DNA from: Nigrospora sphaerica
Taxonomy: Eukaryota > Ascomycota > Sordariomycetes > Amphisphaeriales > Apiosporaceae
NCBI GenBank assembly: GCA_018287875.1
Contig: JAGVVL010000015.1
Coordinates: forward strand, 1,302,001 to 1,366,000
Direction: 5' to 3'
DNA: 64,000 bases
Shown here piece by piece: positions 1-13,583 of the stretch (position 1 is its first letter; every line of letters starts with the position of its first letter). The position numbers and the translations under genes are program-made. The notes below the pieces were generated by a model. It was given only the letters and a program-made list of their open reading frames with translations, made no database searches and was not told where the DNA came from.

Positions 1-885
1 GGGGGGAAGGAGGCCGTGCCCCCCTTCCGTCGCCGTCGCGCCGGGCGAGGCGAGGCCCCGGATAAGCTGGGCGGGCGTGAAACGGATTGACGGACGGGCA
101 CCGCACACGGCCGGAAAGGATCAGCTGGATAGACGGCGCCCGTAGCCGCGAACGCTGTGTGTCGTTTCCATGTCGTGACACCTTCAACTTGAAATTAAGG
201 GAGAAGCCGACAGACCTACCGGCCTGGGAGAAGCGTCACACTCCTGCGAACGCCGAGATGTCCCGAGGGGCAAGGCACGCTGCCAAAATGGCCACACGGC
301 GCCGCCTTGCCCTCGTGAGGGTGTTGGCCGTGACAGGAAAGACGGTCTTGAGAGGCAACGGCGAGCACGCGGCGAACGGCGGGCGGTCGAACGGATTCAA
401 GAGCAAGTATGCTGGAGTGAAGGGAGGCAGCGTATAAAAACTTATTATCAGAAGTGCTCGTCTATGGGTATATCTAGTCCGCAATCTACCGCTATTTACT
501 TTTCATCCTCCACTGTGCAATGTTTGTTTTGCCGAAGTGGGTGGTGGTGCAAGCAAGCAAACCAGAGTCTGCTCCCCCAGACTCGTAAAATCACCGCTCA
601 AATCCACGGTGACAGACCCCAAATCCCCTAGAATACTCTACATAGCCATGTAGGGTTTGTGTCGAAAAGTGTTTGCCAAATAAAACCTTCGCGATTGACT
701 GGCGGGGGCCATGTCATGTTCATTAAAAACAAAGACGCTCTGTGCAAGTCGCAATGTGTTGTCAGTGGTCGTTGGTCATCAGTTGGGTCTGATGCCCCTC
801 CAATCCAAGCTGGCTGCCGTGCCAACCAAGAAAGGCAAGGCGAGGCGCCCGACGCGCCGCGCCGCGAGTCTTGGGGCCCAACATC
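1..885. other. intergenic, no gene seen
   Basis: I see no supportable gene in this left-edge stretch. It begins with a G/C-rich run and contains only short overlapping open frames in several phases, none protein-like. It lies downstream of the channel gene that ends at 886, so part of it is presumably that gene's 3' UTR. Confidence 0.5.
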
Positions 886-3562
886 TTAGACGAAGTCGTG
901 GCTGCCACGGCTTCCGCGGTGGTTGCTGTTCTGGTCGATACTCCTCCTCAGCGTCATGGTACGCTGGAAGAGCCCGGGAGCGCGACTCGAGTTGCCTCGT
1001 TGGCTGTGGCGGCCCGAGGCCATGCTGTTCAGCCTCTCCAACCGGGAGCCAGTTGCTTCAGCCAGCTCCTCCTCGGCTTCGGGAATGCGGGGCGGCGCGG
1101 CAAAGGTGGCCCCTTGTTGCTTGCGCACATTGAAAACATCCTGGTAGAAATCGACGGGCGCTTCCGAGGGGCGCGAGTTGGACCGCTGACGCCGCGTGGC
1201 CGAAAGCTTGCTGGGGTCGAGAGCGGGGAAATCTTCCGTGTACGAAGGCGGCTGAATGTTGGCCTGGTAGACGGGGAAGTCCCGGCCCGAGATCTGGTAC
1301 TGGCGGCGAGGTTGCTCGATTCCGATGTTGACCATCTGCGTCATCAGCTCGAGGGCGAACTTGTTGTGACGCGTTAGACGCAGAAGCTCGTTCTGGAAAC
1401 TCGACTTGTGGAAACAGATGAAGTTGACCGAGACGCAATAGGCGTCCTCGATATTTGTCATCTCGGTGATGATCTGGCTGGTGAAATCGCGGCGGTGCTC
1501 AAGGACGTACTCGCTCATACGGGCCTGGAGTTCCTCAATGTGCTCGCGAGGGGTACCATGCTTCATGCGCAGGGTGAAGACATCGGCGAGCTGGCCGGAT
1601 CGGCGGTGGTTCAGGATGAAAAGCGTGTTGAGAACCGAGTTGGGGGCCTGGACAATATGCCCTTGCATCTTCTTGAATTCGGTGTAGAGCAACGAGATCT
1701 CGGTGACGTAGTAGTCGTCGCCCGTGTTCTTGTCACCCGTGTTTCCGTAAACAGTGACACGATCGCCGACGTCAAAGGGGTGCTTGACGAAGACGAAGAT
1801 GACGGACTGGAGGAATTCCTGAGCAGTGGCCTGGAGAACCCACGCAAGACCCAGCACGACAGTACCCGCCGAGGCCAAGGCCGCCGAGGCCGAGGGCGAG
1901 AGGATGGAGATGAAGACAACAACGGCGATAATGACGACGATAACAACAAAGGTCTGGTCCAGCTTCTTAATGACCGAGTCGAGATCCTTCAATGAAGCGG
2001 CGATGGCTTTCTTCTCCCGATGAACCTCGTCGCAGAAAGCCTCGAGTTCCTCGATCGACACATCACCGTTGAGATCGCGATCGAAGATGGCAAAAGCCGC
2101 CTCGGCGTCCTCGGCGGTGGGGAAAGCAGGGCTCAGATCGGCGGGCAGCAGGACGTCGGAGCCATTTTGGGTGTAGGCACGGAAAAGGCGTCGGGCAAGA
2201 ACCTGGGCGGTACTCGTGTTTCGGAGCAATTCGGTGACGAGCTTCCGAGGGTGGTTGCTCAGACGGACCTCGCGACCGGTAAAATCTCCGACGACACGGT
2301 TTGCGACGTCACCAGCCTTGTTCAGGGCCGATCGAGCGTTCATCTGGAACGCCCGGAGCGGTGTCTTGACTCCGGACCCGGATCCACCGTACACAGAACC
2401 CTCGAGTCGATCCGCCGAGTGCGTATAGAGGTGAACCAAGTAGCTGGGGGCGGGTGGCTAGTCAGTACGATAAAGGGGCACGTGCGGGGGAAACGGGGGA
2501 AACTCACGCAATGTACTGCTTGTTGGTATTAATGCGGTCGGAGTAGGTACGCTTGTGGAACGAGCTCGCGATCCATTGGATCAAGATCTTTTCCACAAAG
2601 TTGAGAACAGCCATGATGAAGAAGGATAGAATGATCTTGTAGACAATGCCGATCCACTTGACCTCGGGCCAGGGGTCGTTGAGAGGGCCAGGCTTCTTGT
2701 GGCTGTCGAGAATGGGGTGGAATGAGACCAGCACGGCGAGCATCCAGAGGAACAAGGCTGTGTGCAACTCCATCTGGTTTCCGATCGCTTTCCATTTCTT
2801 CGGATTGCCCGAGCCCACGATCTTGGCGCCAATCCGCATCACGATGGGCAGGATGGCGGTGCAGATGCGGGCCGCCCATAGGGACAGCCAGACAACCTCA
2901 AGCCAGATGCCGAACCACAGCAGCTGGACACCACCGGTACCACCAATAACAGGCTGGTTTTCCTCGTCCAACAAGAGTCCCAGCAGAACGGGGGTGAGCA
3001 GGATCAGGGTGATAGGCAACATGTATAGGAAGTAGCGAAGGATACGCGGCAGCTTCTTGAGCCTGAGAAGAGCGATGTTGAGCTTGTTGGGAGGCTCAGC
3101 AGCGATGGCCGCAGGCAGGCCGGGTTGCTGCTCCGTAGTAGGATTGAAGGCATCGTCCTTGATCTGCTCCGACCTAACGTGGGAGCGCGACCGGCTGATC
3201 TGGTCATCACCCTGGTTGCTGGCCTTGCGCTCAGCCTCGAGAAGGGCAAGATCGTCCATCAGCCGGGTCGCCTGTGCTCGGCTTTCCGAGGCCGTCATGT
3301 AGTTCAGCGAGTTGAATCCTCGTTGGCGTGCCTCATCCTCCTCGCCAGACTGCTGCGGCCTAAACTTTTCATGGTTCGGGTCGCCCTCCCGCTCCTCGCC
3401 ATGATCAGAGGCGGTGGGGGCGTGGGTAAGAGACGACGTATAAGTCTCGTGGTACTCCTGGGCGTGTTGTTTCTCCGGGTCGAAGGCCGTGTCCTGGGAC
3501 GTTTGTTGAGCCATGATGCGGGAATCCGACTCGAATGATTCCCTTCGGGCCCCTGTTGTCAT
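886..3562 (-). CDS. EF-hand mechanosensitive ion channel (MscS family, Msy1/Msy2-like)
   Basis: Predicted calcium-regulated mechanosensitive channel of the fungal Msy1/Msy2 type. In yeasts these sit in ER membranes and help cells survive hypo-osmotic shock. Exons 3562-2508 and 2443-886; the 64-nt intron has donor GTGAGT and acceptor CAG, giving 870 aa. The first ~200 residues are hydrophilic. Four hydrophobic segments follow (from about residue 185 to 340). A canonical EF-hand loop DRDLNGDVSIEE lies near residues 473-484. Then comes the MscS pore/beta module (about 517-590), with an Ala/Gly-rich pore helix and the segment HPFDVGDRV. The C-terminal ~250 residues are polar and probably cytosolic. 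ATG 3562 is the first in frame; a second ATG 16 codons later is also possible. Family assignment is secure from domain order. Location and ion selectivity are inferred from homologues. Confidence 0.93.
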
Positions 3563-6500
3563 TCTGAACGCGACCTCCTGAAAAGTCCCTTGGGGGGGTG
3601 TAGATCCCTATAGCTGGTCCAATGCGCCGATCGGAGGCTAGGCGAGGACAGAGCCGATGAGAGATTGCCCTACGTGTTCTCGCGGGGTCAGGTGCAAGAT
3701 AGAGAAAGACACGAGAGATTTGATGGGGACGTATGGCCTCGCCGTCTCTATGGCACGCACACACACGGCCGCGTTGTTGCGAGGAACATCAAGGTGCGGC
3801 GGAGGCTCGGGGAGAAGGGGCGGGGAGGGTTTCTGTAAACGAGCGTGGGCAGCGGGTAGCTCAACTAAAGAAGAAAAAAAAGGAGCAGTTGGCCTGGCCT
3901 GATGGGGACAAAAGAGGAGCAACGAGAGTCTCGAAGGGTCCAGGAGGAAGCAAGGATAGGAAGGAACTGCTGTGCTCGCGAGGCAGGATCGTATTTTTTC
4001 CCGGATCGGATCTTCGACTGTCCTGCTCCCCCAGCGTCGATTTGCCTATCAGCAAAGGCAAACCGTGCTGCAGGTGCTAAGGAGGCGAGCGAATGGATCC
4101 CGATCACAGACGGCCAGAGTGGACGGCAATGGAGATGACGCGCGCCCCCCTTCACACTCCACCGGTCCACAAGTCGCTCAAACCTCGATCGAAAAGGCGC
4201 TTCCTAGCATCGCGCCCGAAGGTTCCCACCCGTGTAGGGATAGAACAAGGCGAACGGCAGCCACGCAGCCTTGGCTGCGGGTCCGCGACCGGGACCCGAC
4301 CGGTACTAAACGACCGCGCCTGCCAAGCGACATGGCCAAGCAGCCAAGCGACCCTGTCAGTTCTTTGGGGGGATGAAGCCTAGACGGAAAGGGTACGGAA
4401 CATGGATGTTTTACACGATACGGAGGTGGTTGTGTTGAGTGAACCCAGCGCCGTGACTCGTCGTCAGCTGCCGTGGTGAGGCCGAGGTGAAGGTTCCCGC
4501 GTGCCCGTCCCGTCCCAACCTTCGCATCGTGCCATCCCAAGTGCGCACGCTGATTGATCGCACGAGACCGGGAGATGTTGATAGCCACCCACCGTCTAAA
4601 CCCGTCACCCTGCACATGGCAACAATCCGAGGTACCCACGCAGCCTCTGGTCTGACCACTCGTACCGTACTTACCTATCGGGTGGCTCGTCTACAGGGCA
4701 GGTGAATATGCATCCTCCCATCCCATCCACGTATGCTGTGCCTGTACCGACGGGCAGGACGGAGTCTGAAACGTCCAGGGAAGACCCCGAACCTACCGAC
4801 CTGTGAGCTCGCGAATTCGCTCGTTCGCATACTCTGTGTCCGCCACTAGACTACCTACAACCCAGTAAATCCGTGCTGGGTCCCAATGCTAGGTCCAGGA
4901 GGAGAAGGCCCATATCTTCTCCGCCCGCGATCATCAAGCTCTGACTGACCTCCATTACCGTCCGCTTCTTGCGCCAACCAGGTTTGCGCGCTCGCCGACG
5001 ACGCTGCTGCGGCTGGACTGCGGGTTTCAGCTTCCGACGTCACTTCACATGTGAGAGCTGTTGACCAACACCTCTCACTAACAAGGGACCGACCAGTCTA
5101 TGGCTCAGTATGCAGTAAACTCCCTCCATGACAGCACAGTATCAACGGTGGCAATGCCCACATGGACACTTCACTCTCTCTTCTCCGCCTTCGCCCCCCA
5201 CCTACCGTCCCGTCATGCCACGGAGGGCTGCCGGGGAGCCAACAACGAGCCAGCACAGCTGGTGATTAATAAGTGCTAGAGTGGCATTGGAAGCCAGATC
5301 GCTCTGGCTGTCTGGCTGTGTGGTTACAGCCCGTGCCGGGGCGACAATTGAGTTTGAGAAGGCCCGGGTCGGGGCAACCTTGCGGGATGCTGAGCCGCTG
5401 GGATAAGCCGTGCCGGCTCAAATGCGATTCGTGACCCTGCGTTGACGGCTGAAATCACATTCGATGGTGGTGGTATCAATTTCGGCCTGCCTGCCGCTCG
5501 CCAGGCTTCCCCCGGCTTCTTTTGTTTCACTGGAAGGCCCAGCGCATATTCTCGTCCGGGCCATCGTGCGGGCTGTCGCCTGTCCAGACAGGCGTTTAGG
5601 TACAGCATTGGTCCAGGGCTGCTCACCCATCCTATGCCGGTACCTTGGCTGCCGTAGTAAACGGACAAAGAAGTACTCGGCACACATGCAGACGGAATTA
5701 CATACTGGACCAGCCACTGCAAACTGTGATCGGAATTGGTTGAGCTTCCATAGTCCGTTCTCTGCCCCCCTGGGGGCTCGCCATACGAAGTGCAGACACC
5801 AGCTCAGGTGGCCCTGGTCCGCCGGTATTGTCGATCAATGCAGGGGCCGACCAAAGGGACGCCATTCCTGCGGCACGGCGGAGTCGGTCTCACACCCCAT
5901 CAAGGCGGCTCGAATTGGACGGAACCGTGGCCGCGTGGATGGCGTATCTGTAAGTGCGGCGCCAGTGCCCCCGTATTCTTCTTTTTCCCTTCCCTCGCCC
6001 CCACGTTGGTCTCTGCGACTCATCCGCGGCTGGGCCGCAGACTGCGCAGAGTCAGGGCGGGCGGGCACACCGTCAGACGGTCCCCGCCGATTTCTGACAT
6101 TACGGCCGTCGCCGTAAGTCGCCGCCGAAAGCATCAACTATCGGTGTTGACGAGGGGGCTTCGGGGGCAGACAACCCGCCAACCAATTGATCCAGTTGAT
6201 ATACATTCTCTTTCCAACCCCAGGAACCGACCCCTCTCTCCCGCATGTATGATGCCCAACCCCCTCTTCGACTCGCTGCTGCTTGTTACTGCTGCTACTG
6301 CTGCTGTTCTTGGACGTCACCGGCCAAGACTACCAATACGGTGAACTGTATTGGTACTAGTCGCTGGGCACGCAATCCACTTGTGGCCGACGGTCTCAAA
6401 ACAGGCCCTTCTTGCGCAAACTTGACGTCACTTTGCTTATCGCGGCGTGTTAGCCAACGCATCAATTGGCTTGGATTGCTGGCCTGGTCGCCGAAAACCT

Positions 6501-9194
6501 CTTTTTTCCCTCGGCACGGAGCTTCAGAACGGATGGGTGCGTGAGCGCGCTCTCGACGCCCTTCTCGCTTTGCCTGCCGCGGCGTTGTCCGCATCAAAGG
6601 GCGTGCGGTGCGCTGAATAAGTCTCTTGTCGTTTCTTAGGTAATCCGCCCGTCCTGCATCTCCATACTCAAGCCGGTGTTATGTCGGAGCTGCCATGCTG
6701 GACCACCGCCAGTGCCGTTCGATCCGACCCCACGAACTTCTGATCGTCTCCAGATTTTACTGTGAGATTTGGTAACAGCGCAGCGGCGCAGGTCCCCTTT
6801 CACGGGCCTTGGCCCTGGGGTATGGATGGATGTTCCTGCTCCGTACTTTCGCACACTGCCGGATCCCACTGGAGGCGTGTCAGCAGCGAACCAAACCTTC
6901 GGGAATCGCCAATTTGGAGCTGCACAGTCACTTGCATAAGATGGGCATCATCGCCAACGCCCTTCTTCGTTTTTGCGTAGCAGCAAGTTTTGTGTTGATG
7001 ACACGGCGCCCTCGGCACCGCGGGCTCGCCACCACCATGAATCAGCAACCAGCCAGCCGGGCCGAGGTTCCCCGAGGGCCCAACCGCCAGTCCTTCAGTC
7101 CTTCAGGGCGCTCTCGCCAAGCGCCACGGAGCTGATGGGACGACGGGTGGTCTCGGGTGGTTGTGGGATGGACGCGAACGCCGGCTGTGAAACCAAAACC
7201 CCCAACCCCCAAACTCCGGATCGCCCGCCTTCGTCCTGACGAGCCCGGGAGCGTGTGCCGGTCCCTTGGCTAGCGTGACGCCGTTGGCGAAAGCGCGTCT
7301 CTGCCCGTCGCCACGCGCATGCTGACACCAGGATTGCCCAGCCAGCCCGTCTGCCACGGTTCGTTCTAATTGTCGCAAGCCCGACGGGAGGCGGTAACGC
7401 GATGCCCGCCCCCCAAGTCCCGCTTGCCCACCGGAAGCCAGGGACAGGCCGCAGTAGTTGTCCGTCCCCCCGTGTTCAGGTACAGTCCGTCGTGCCACAT
7501 CGTACATCTGTAGGGCAGGGTAGGGCAGGGCAGGGAAGGACAAAGCACCGTAACATACGGAAAGCGGGCGCCCCTCTGCAGCCGCCATCTAGGACAGGAC
7601 AGGCAGGCAGGCCTTGCGTCGAGCGGCGAAGAAATGCAAACAACGGACATGTCGTCGGTGGGCTCGGCCGACCCACGCCCTCATTTCCCAAGGGGCCAAG
7701 GCTGTTTCCCGTATGCGCTGCTGCGGCCGCCAAGACTACAACGTCTGCGAGGCTGTACCGCCGCCGCCCTACATCCCCGTACCTGTCATTCCGGAAGGAC
7801 GAAAAAGGGAAGCCGAACGGGGGCCGCGCTCTAAAAAAAAAAATACAAACCAAATTCAAGGATCCTCGCCACACGCGAAAGCCCGCCCACCCTGTTGCTA
7901 GCTCTATCTACTGTTACCACACAGCACACCCTACCCAGCATCTTCACAGCCAGTCATTAATGGCACGGGGGGGAGGGAGAGGACGCCGGAGGAGATGATG
8001 GGCTCCCTCCGGCCTCCAGCGAACCCCCAGTGTTGTATCCCCTTTTGATTCGCCTGGTCACAAAGCTGTCAGGATTAACACACCCCTGGGGCATCCACCC
8101 ATTTGCCCTTTTCCCATCCATCGTGTACGGCGCGCCCTTGCCAGCGGCCGAGACGTGCACGGAGCAGACAAGACTCCTGATAAGCGCGGTTGATAGGCTC
8201 AAGTGGGTATCCTTGTTCATGCAGATCGCGCGGCACTTGATAGCCTGGGCGAGGAAGGGTTAAGCTATCTATCACGAAAGGGTAAAGTAGAAGGGGAAAA
8301 AAAAGGAGGCAGCAACAGTGACCGTCCCTCCCCCTTCGACGGTTTGGCCCAGGGAGCACCTGTTTCCCAGCCATCCCCGAGCAGCGAGCCAAGGCATGAC
8401 ACCCCCCTTCCCCTTGTGAAAAAGAGCGTAGTGCATGTGGCGGTTGGTCCAGCACGCAAAGGCACCACGGGCTACGCAACCATCCATCTATCTGCAGCAG
8501 CTTCGTGCCGCCTCCCCTCTCCGTGCATCACCCACCCCTGGGATCGGCCCAAACCTGTGGTAACCCGGCGATAAGGAGCTTGGCACGGCACTGCCGCCTG
8601 CTGGCCGCACCTGAGAGAGAAAGAGAGAGCCATCGTCGACATGGTTCAATAAGATGAGACGAAACTGCACACCGACCAGGATAACTGGACGGCGCGGTGC
8701 ATTACACGGGGCGGCCGCTACCGGAACGACCCCTAGTAGCACAGGGCTTGCCTGTGTGGCCTAGACACGTCGGTTGTATGCCCTCGCCCGCGCGAAACGG
8801 CAATGTCCGTCTCCATGCTGTATGTATATTTAGCTAATGCAGAACGAGAAGGCTGTATGCTATTGTCGGCCGCAACCCGGCATCATTGCATGCTTGAAGA
8901 GACAAGACAGACATGGGGCCCGAGGAGAATAACGTGGTTTTCTTGACTATGTGCTCCGCTGATGTGACCCACAATCCCATTCGCTGTCGCCTGCTCATCA
9001 TAGCCATGTCTGTACCGTAGAACGCCGTATCTGGGTGCCTCCCGTACCCCGAACTCTCCGTGGCGTTGGGAGAAGGGAAAGGGTGCGAGTCCCGGTTTAC
9101 CAAAATTTATACAGTCAACTTTGGTGCTGCTCCGTACTGTGGTATACTAGCTTCCCATTTCTTCGCCCCGATCCCCCCCAATGAAGAGGTAGGA
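3563..9194. other. long intergenic region, no recognisable gene
   Basis: 5.6 kb between the channel gene and the 3' end of SYG1. All open frames here are short (below about 220 codons), mutually overlapping, Arg/Ser/Pro-rich, and carry no motif I recognise. I tried splicing several into longer frames without success. It holds the channel promoter (adjacent to 3562, with purine-rich runs near 3865-3890), a short TAGGGCAGGG-type repeat at 7511-7539, and an A-tract near 7832-7841. A non-coding RNA or a fast-evolving small gene cannot be excluded. Confidence 0.45.
7511..7539. repeat. short G-rich tandem repeat
   Basis: Two copies of TAGGGCAGGG followed by partial CAGGG units. It is a minor tandem of about 29 bp within non-coding sequence. 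Its resemblance to TTAGGG is only partial and it is far too short to be telomeric. Confidence 0.6.
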
Positions 9195-12100
9195 TTATTG
9201 ACCGTCGCGGCCGTCGCGACCCAAGGTCTCGGCACGCCGTACTGCCATACGCTCGTCCAAGACCGAGCCTGCGTCGTCGTCGTCGTCGTCGTCGTCATCC
9301 TCGTAATCCTCGTCGTCTTCATTGATAGGCATGTCATCGGCCCCTGTGCCGTTCGCCTTGGGCGTATCTGCCGGGCGTCGCCTCTTCTCGAAGTCCTGTT
9401 TGTGCGCCTCGGCCATGATCCTGCGGATACTCTCGCCGCCACTTCGTAAGTCCGACTTTCTCCGGCGCCTGAGACCGCCGCTCTCGTCCGCCATGGCGCT
9501 GCTTGCCGCTGCTGTGGGTGTGTCGGCTGGTAGAGTATCGGCACGCTGGGCCGAGGGCGCCGCCCCCAGCCTATTATCGTCGGCTTCAGTCGCCTTGTCG
9601 CCGGCCTGCTCCGACCCACCGATGCTGTCGGCGCTGGCACGCTCGGCAAGCGGTTCGTGCTCGAGATTGTAGGGCAATGGAACGTCGCGACTCGCCTTGT
9701 ACTGGGCAACGTTGGAGCAGTGCTCATTCTCCACGCGAAGCAGAGCCCACATGCCGCGGCGAGTAACTTCGGCGAAACCCACGAAGAAGGACATGGCGGT
9801 GCTATGCTGAGTGTCATGTGTGTATATGGCGTAGAAGATCCATGAGAAACGCAAGATGGGATCGATGACCATGATGACGTAGTAAAGCCAACGACGCTTC
9901 AGGGCAAGGATGTCGCGCAGAAGGACGTGGCGAGAGTCTGGCTGAAGCAGGGAGAAATCCATCAGGAGATCCCATACCGAGCAATAAATGCCGTTCACGA
10001 CAGAAAACGTGACGTACAATGCCAGGTGTGAGGTGTTGTTTTCCATCCGATACAGAGACAAGGCGACACCAGCTAGGATGGTCATGGCGTACTTGCCGAA
10101 ATTAACAAGGTGAGGAAAGACGTTCTTCGTATCGACGTAACGACGAATGCATTGCAGGGCTCGCCAGATGGGAGGCAGCGTGTTGAAGAACCCTAGGAGC
10201 CGGGAATGGTTCGAGTTGCATTGGGAAGGGTTCTGCCAGTAGTGGGCGTAGAGGCAGAAGAACAGTTCAATGTTCTTTGGAGTTGTCAGTGATGCAACAG
10301 AACCAGCAGGGTTGAGGTAACTCACGCTCATGGCATAGGTGAGGGAGCAGTACATGTCGCCCAGAAAGAAGTCTCGGAACTCCACCGGGAAGAGGCCAGC
10401 AAAGAACAAGCGATACTGCGCAAGGGTTAATCGGCTGAGAGGGCAACTCGGGACCGGGGATCACCTACGTGGGAGTACACAAACCACTGACGGCTCTTGT
10501 GACCCAGAATAGGTGCCGGCAGGAAAACGAGCGCGGTAGTGAGGAATATCAGCAATACCGGATAGTATAGAAACAGGGCAGGCGATCCGAAGCGGGAAAA
10601 GTTGAGCCAGATGAATATGCCGAGTAAAAACAAGCAGAAGCAGGGAAACTCGGATAGCTGCCTCCAGTCCAGGTTGTGCCGGGTGTCCAACTCGAAGATA
10701 AAAGGGTAGTTGATCTTATTCTTGGTCCAGACGTAACAGTTGCCGCAGAATAGGAAGAAAAGATAAAGCATCAAGAAATAGCCACCGTATATCTGAAGCA
10801 AATAGCCGGCCTGTGTTCGTAAGGTGGGATCGGGGTCAAACAGGAGCTGGGCACCATATGTGAGCCCCTGGATTGCGAAGACGGCGCCTGTGCCGATGAA
10901 GAGCCCGTTGACAAACGTGCTGCCCGAAACGTCTCGAGGCCCACGAGACAGGCGACGCAGCTTGCCGGCCGCTATCTTGTGGTTGCCCTTTTCGAAGTAC
11001 CTGGCGTACAGGTCCTCCACCGCAACGAGATGCGCGTCGAGGAGGCCGCTGGTCACGAACCAGGACTTGTTAACCCTTTCGTTCATGTAACGATACGGCG
11101 GCCGCGCATTGGCCGCTTTGTCGTACTTTTTGTTCAGCTTTCGAAAGGCAGTTCTGTTCAGGAGCGTATATGACTTCAATAGTTCAAGGCCCCTGTAGAA
11201 CTCCTGGAGCGCAAGTTTCAATTTGCGCTTGGCTGTTCGATAAGGAACGTCGTTGTCATGTGGGCGCCGGGTATAGTCTCTGCGCGTGTCATCCCGTGGT
11301 GCGGCCGAAAAAACAGGCGTTGTGGGCATCTTGATTAGTGCTTTCGAGTTCGGACCAGGCTTGAAGATCTTGGCCTTGATCGGTTCCATCCAAGCCTGTG
11401 AGCCGTCGCGGGGGTGCTTGGGGATGTCTTCGCCGTAGCTTCCACCGTTCTCGCCGTCCTTCCGGCGCTTGTACTCGGCCAGCTCTTGAGATCGCCTGTT
11501 GCGCATCTCGTGTAGCTGCTCTTTGAGAACAGCGAGTCGTTGCCCAGCTTGCTCTTCTTTGAGCTTGTAGAATGCTTCCACTTTCTCGAGTTCGGCGTCC
11601 AAAAAAGTGAAGAACTCTCGCTCGCGTTGATGGACACTGTCCAGAGCCTGTAAGCCCATAGAATCAGGCTCGAGGCTCTCTGGACCAGCGCGGTAGGAGA
11701 ATACGCGTCTAAGCCGGGCTGAAGAACTCTGGACGCTGGTCAAGTTCGGTCGCTGTGGCCGCATCACAGTCGCCGGAGAGTAGCCCGACTGCCGATCGGT
11801 CGCCATGGTTGCACTCCGTTGCAGTGCCAAACGACTGGGAGTCTGGTCATGGCCATCATGATGCGGCAGCGCGGGTTCCATCCCGTTGGTTGGAACGCGC
11901 ATCGCCGGTGCCGGGAGCTCAAAAGCTGCTTTGGCTCGGGCCGGGGTCGCAGATGACCGAGATGGAGGAGTTGCTACGAAGCTCCCATAATTTCCGTTTC
12001 CAGGCGATTTTGTCAAAGACTGACGCTCCGTCCTCACGGGTATCGGCTCCGAAGCAGCGGCATTCTTGCCAGCCGCTGCTGGTTCGCCGAGCCCATCATC

Positions 12101-12440
12101 CGTACCGCGAAGCGCGCTGCGGGGAGACAAGTGATTCGGGAGCGAGCCAGGCGTGGTCCTCGGAGGGAGCTCACCTCGCCTGCCATAGCTGTAAGGCGTC
12201 CCGTTGGCCTTGGCAATAGCGCGGGCCACGGCCTTGACGTATTTCTTGCCGGCTTTGTAGTTCAGGTACTTAATCCTCCATTCTTGAGTGTCCCCAGATC
12301 ATCACGTCAGTCTATATTCATGACGGGGAACAGCCTCGTGAGATAGGCTTCGTAGAGGTGGAGTTTGCTTGCCCGGGAGGCGGCTGGACACACGACTTAC
12401 CCGGAACCAATTCCTGCTCAAGCTCTTTCGCGAACTTCAT
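9195..12440 (-). CDS. SYG1: SPX-EXS phosphate exporter, SYG1/XPR1 family
   Basis: Predicted plasma-membrane or Golgi phosphate exporter of the Syg1/XPR1 family. Its N-terminal SPX domain senses inositol pyrophosphates. Exons 12440-12401, 12282-10469, 10415-10326 and 10274-9195 give 1007 aa. The 40-nt first exon encodes MKFAKELEQELVP, the typical SPX start, and continues after splicing into EWRIKYLNYKAGKKYVKA, so this start is firm. A poly-basic second SPX part lies near residues 330-420. Several membrane helices follow, then the EXS domain with NRFFLGD-like and LGFFNTLPPIWRALQC segments. The tail is acidic (DDDDD-type repeats near 9270-9300). The third intron (10325-10275, 51 nt) has no stop in frame; I removed it because the family reads YAMS-NIELFF without an insert. 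Confidence 0.93.
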
Positions 12441-13583
12441 GACGTCAAACGCAGGCCTAGCCCGGCATAGGGCTCTCTGGTAAGACCGGGAAAGAAAGCG
12501 ACACGCTGTAAGGCAGAGAGGCGCTTCCGGGGGGCGTGAGAAACCGACCGAAAGAGGGAGTGCGGAATTGACAGTCGGAAAGCGCGTCACTCGGTGTATG
12601 CTTGGGACGTGACAGGAGGCCCCTGGGAACGAGTCGTCGAGGCCCATTTGCATCCATCTTTTTCCCACCCGGAGCCATGCACACCTACCAGTGGATGGAT
12701 AGCAGGTGCCAAGGGCAGCTCCATGCTTGACGAACGAAGTGGGGTTTGCCAGTTGGCGGTCGGTACCGAGGGAGCCAGGCTACTTCTGTACGACTAAACA
12801 GGCCTGCTCGCCAAACGGCTCTTCCGTGTAGAGAAGTATGGAGGCTCGAGAGCTTCATGCCGTAGGGGCATTACCATTGCATCCTCTATGACGGCGCAAC
12901 TTGCGAAGATTCATATCCAGGTCTTCTCGTCTATGTACGAGTATTTGCAATAATCCTTGGTTTCCGCGGCCCGCATGGCAGGTAGTTCGGATGATGCCCT
13001 AGTAGAGGTAGCTGGAGGTCGGGTACTTGAATAAGGTTACTCTGAGTAGAAATATAGAAGTAAGTGATTAGTCAAATAAAGCCATGTAAGCACTTACTCC
13101 GTTGATACTTGTATAAGAAACTATAACCCCTTTCCCCATGGGAATCCACATGGATCAACACATGGATGGCTATGTAAATCCGTGCATCTACATCGTATCC
13201 GCGTACCTACCTCGGTGTCGTTGCTCCCACTAGCGGTCCAAATAATAGGGTGGCACCAAGTACCTTATGGCGCTAGCCTTCCTTTCTCCCCGCCTACAAA
13301 GCCCCGAAACGACCTAAAGCCGCCAGATAGTCTCGCGTGTATCGGTTCAAATTGGATCCAAACTAACGGATCTACCCTTACACGCGCAGTTTGGCAGGTG
13401 TTCATCACCATCCCCGTCCTTGTACAACAAGGCCAATCGAGGTTCGGGCGAGCATCCAACATCCCCTAGGATCTGTGCATACGTTCTTCCCCTTTCGCGC
13501 ACCAAGCTAATAAAGACAAGAAAAATAAGACGCACAGCGCCACCACTGGCTGCCACTGCCCCGCCACTCAAGCGACACCCACC
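12441..13583. promoter_or_regulatory. divergent intergenic promoter region
   Basis: About 1.1 kb between the SYG1 start (minus) and the GH18 gene start (plus), so it must contain both promoters. The part around 12930-13180 is more A/T-rich than the surroundings. The segment just upstream of 13584 is CCACC-rich, matching the GH18 start context. No individual transcription factor site is claimed. Confidence 0.5.

Noticed and set aside
7511..7539. TAGGGCAGGG repeat as a telomere-like or subtelomeric signal
   Set aside because: Only about 29 bp, imperfect, and surrounded by ordinary sequence.
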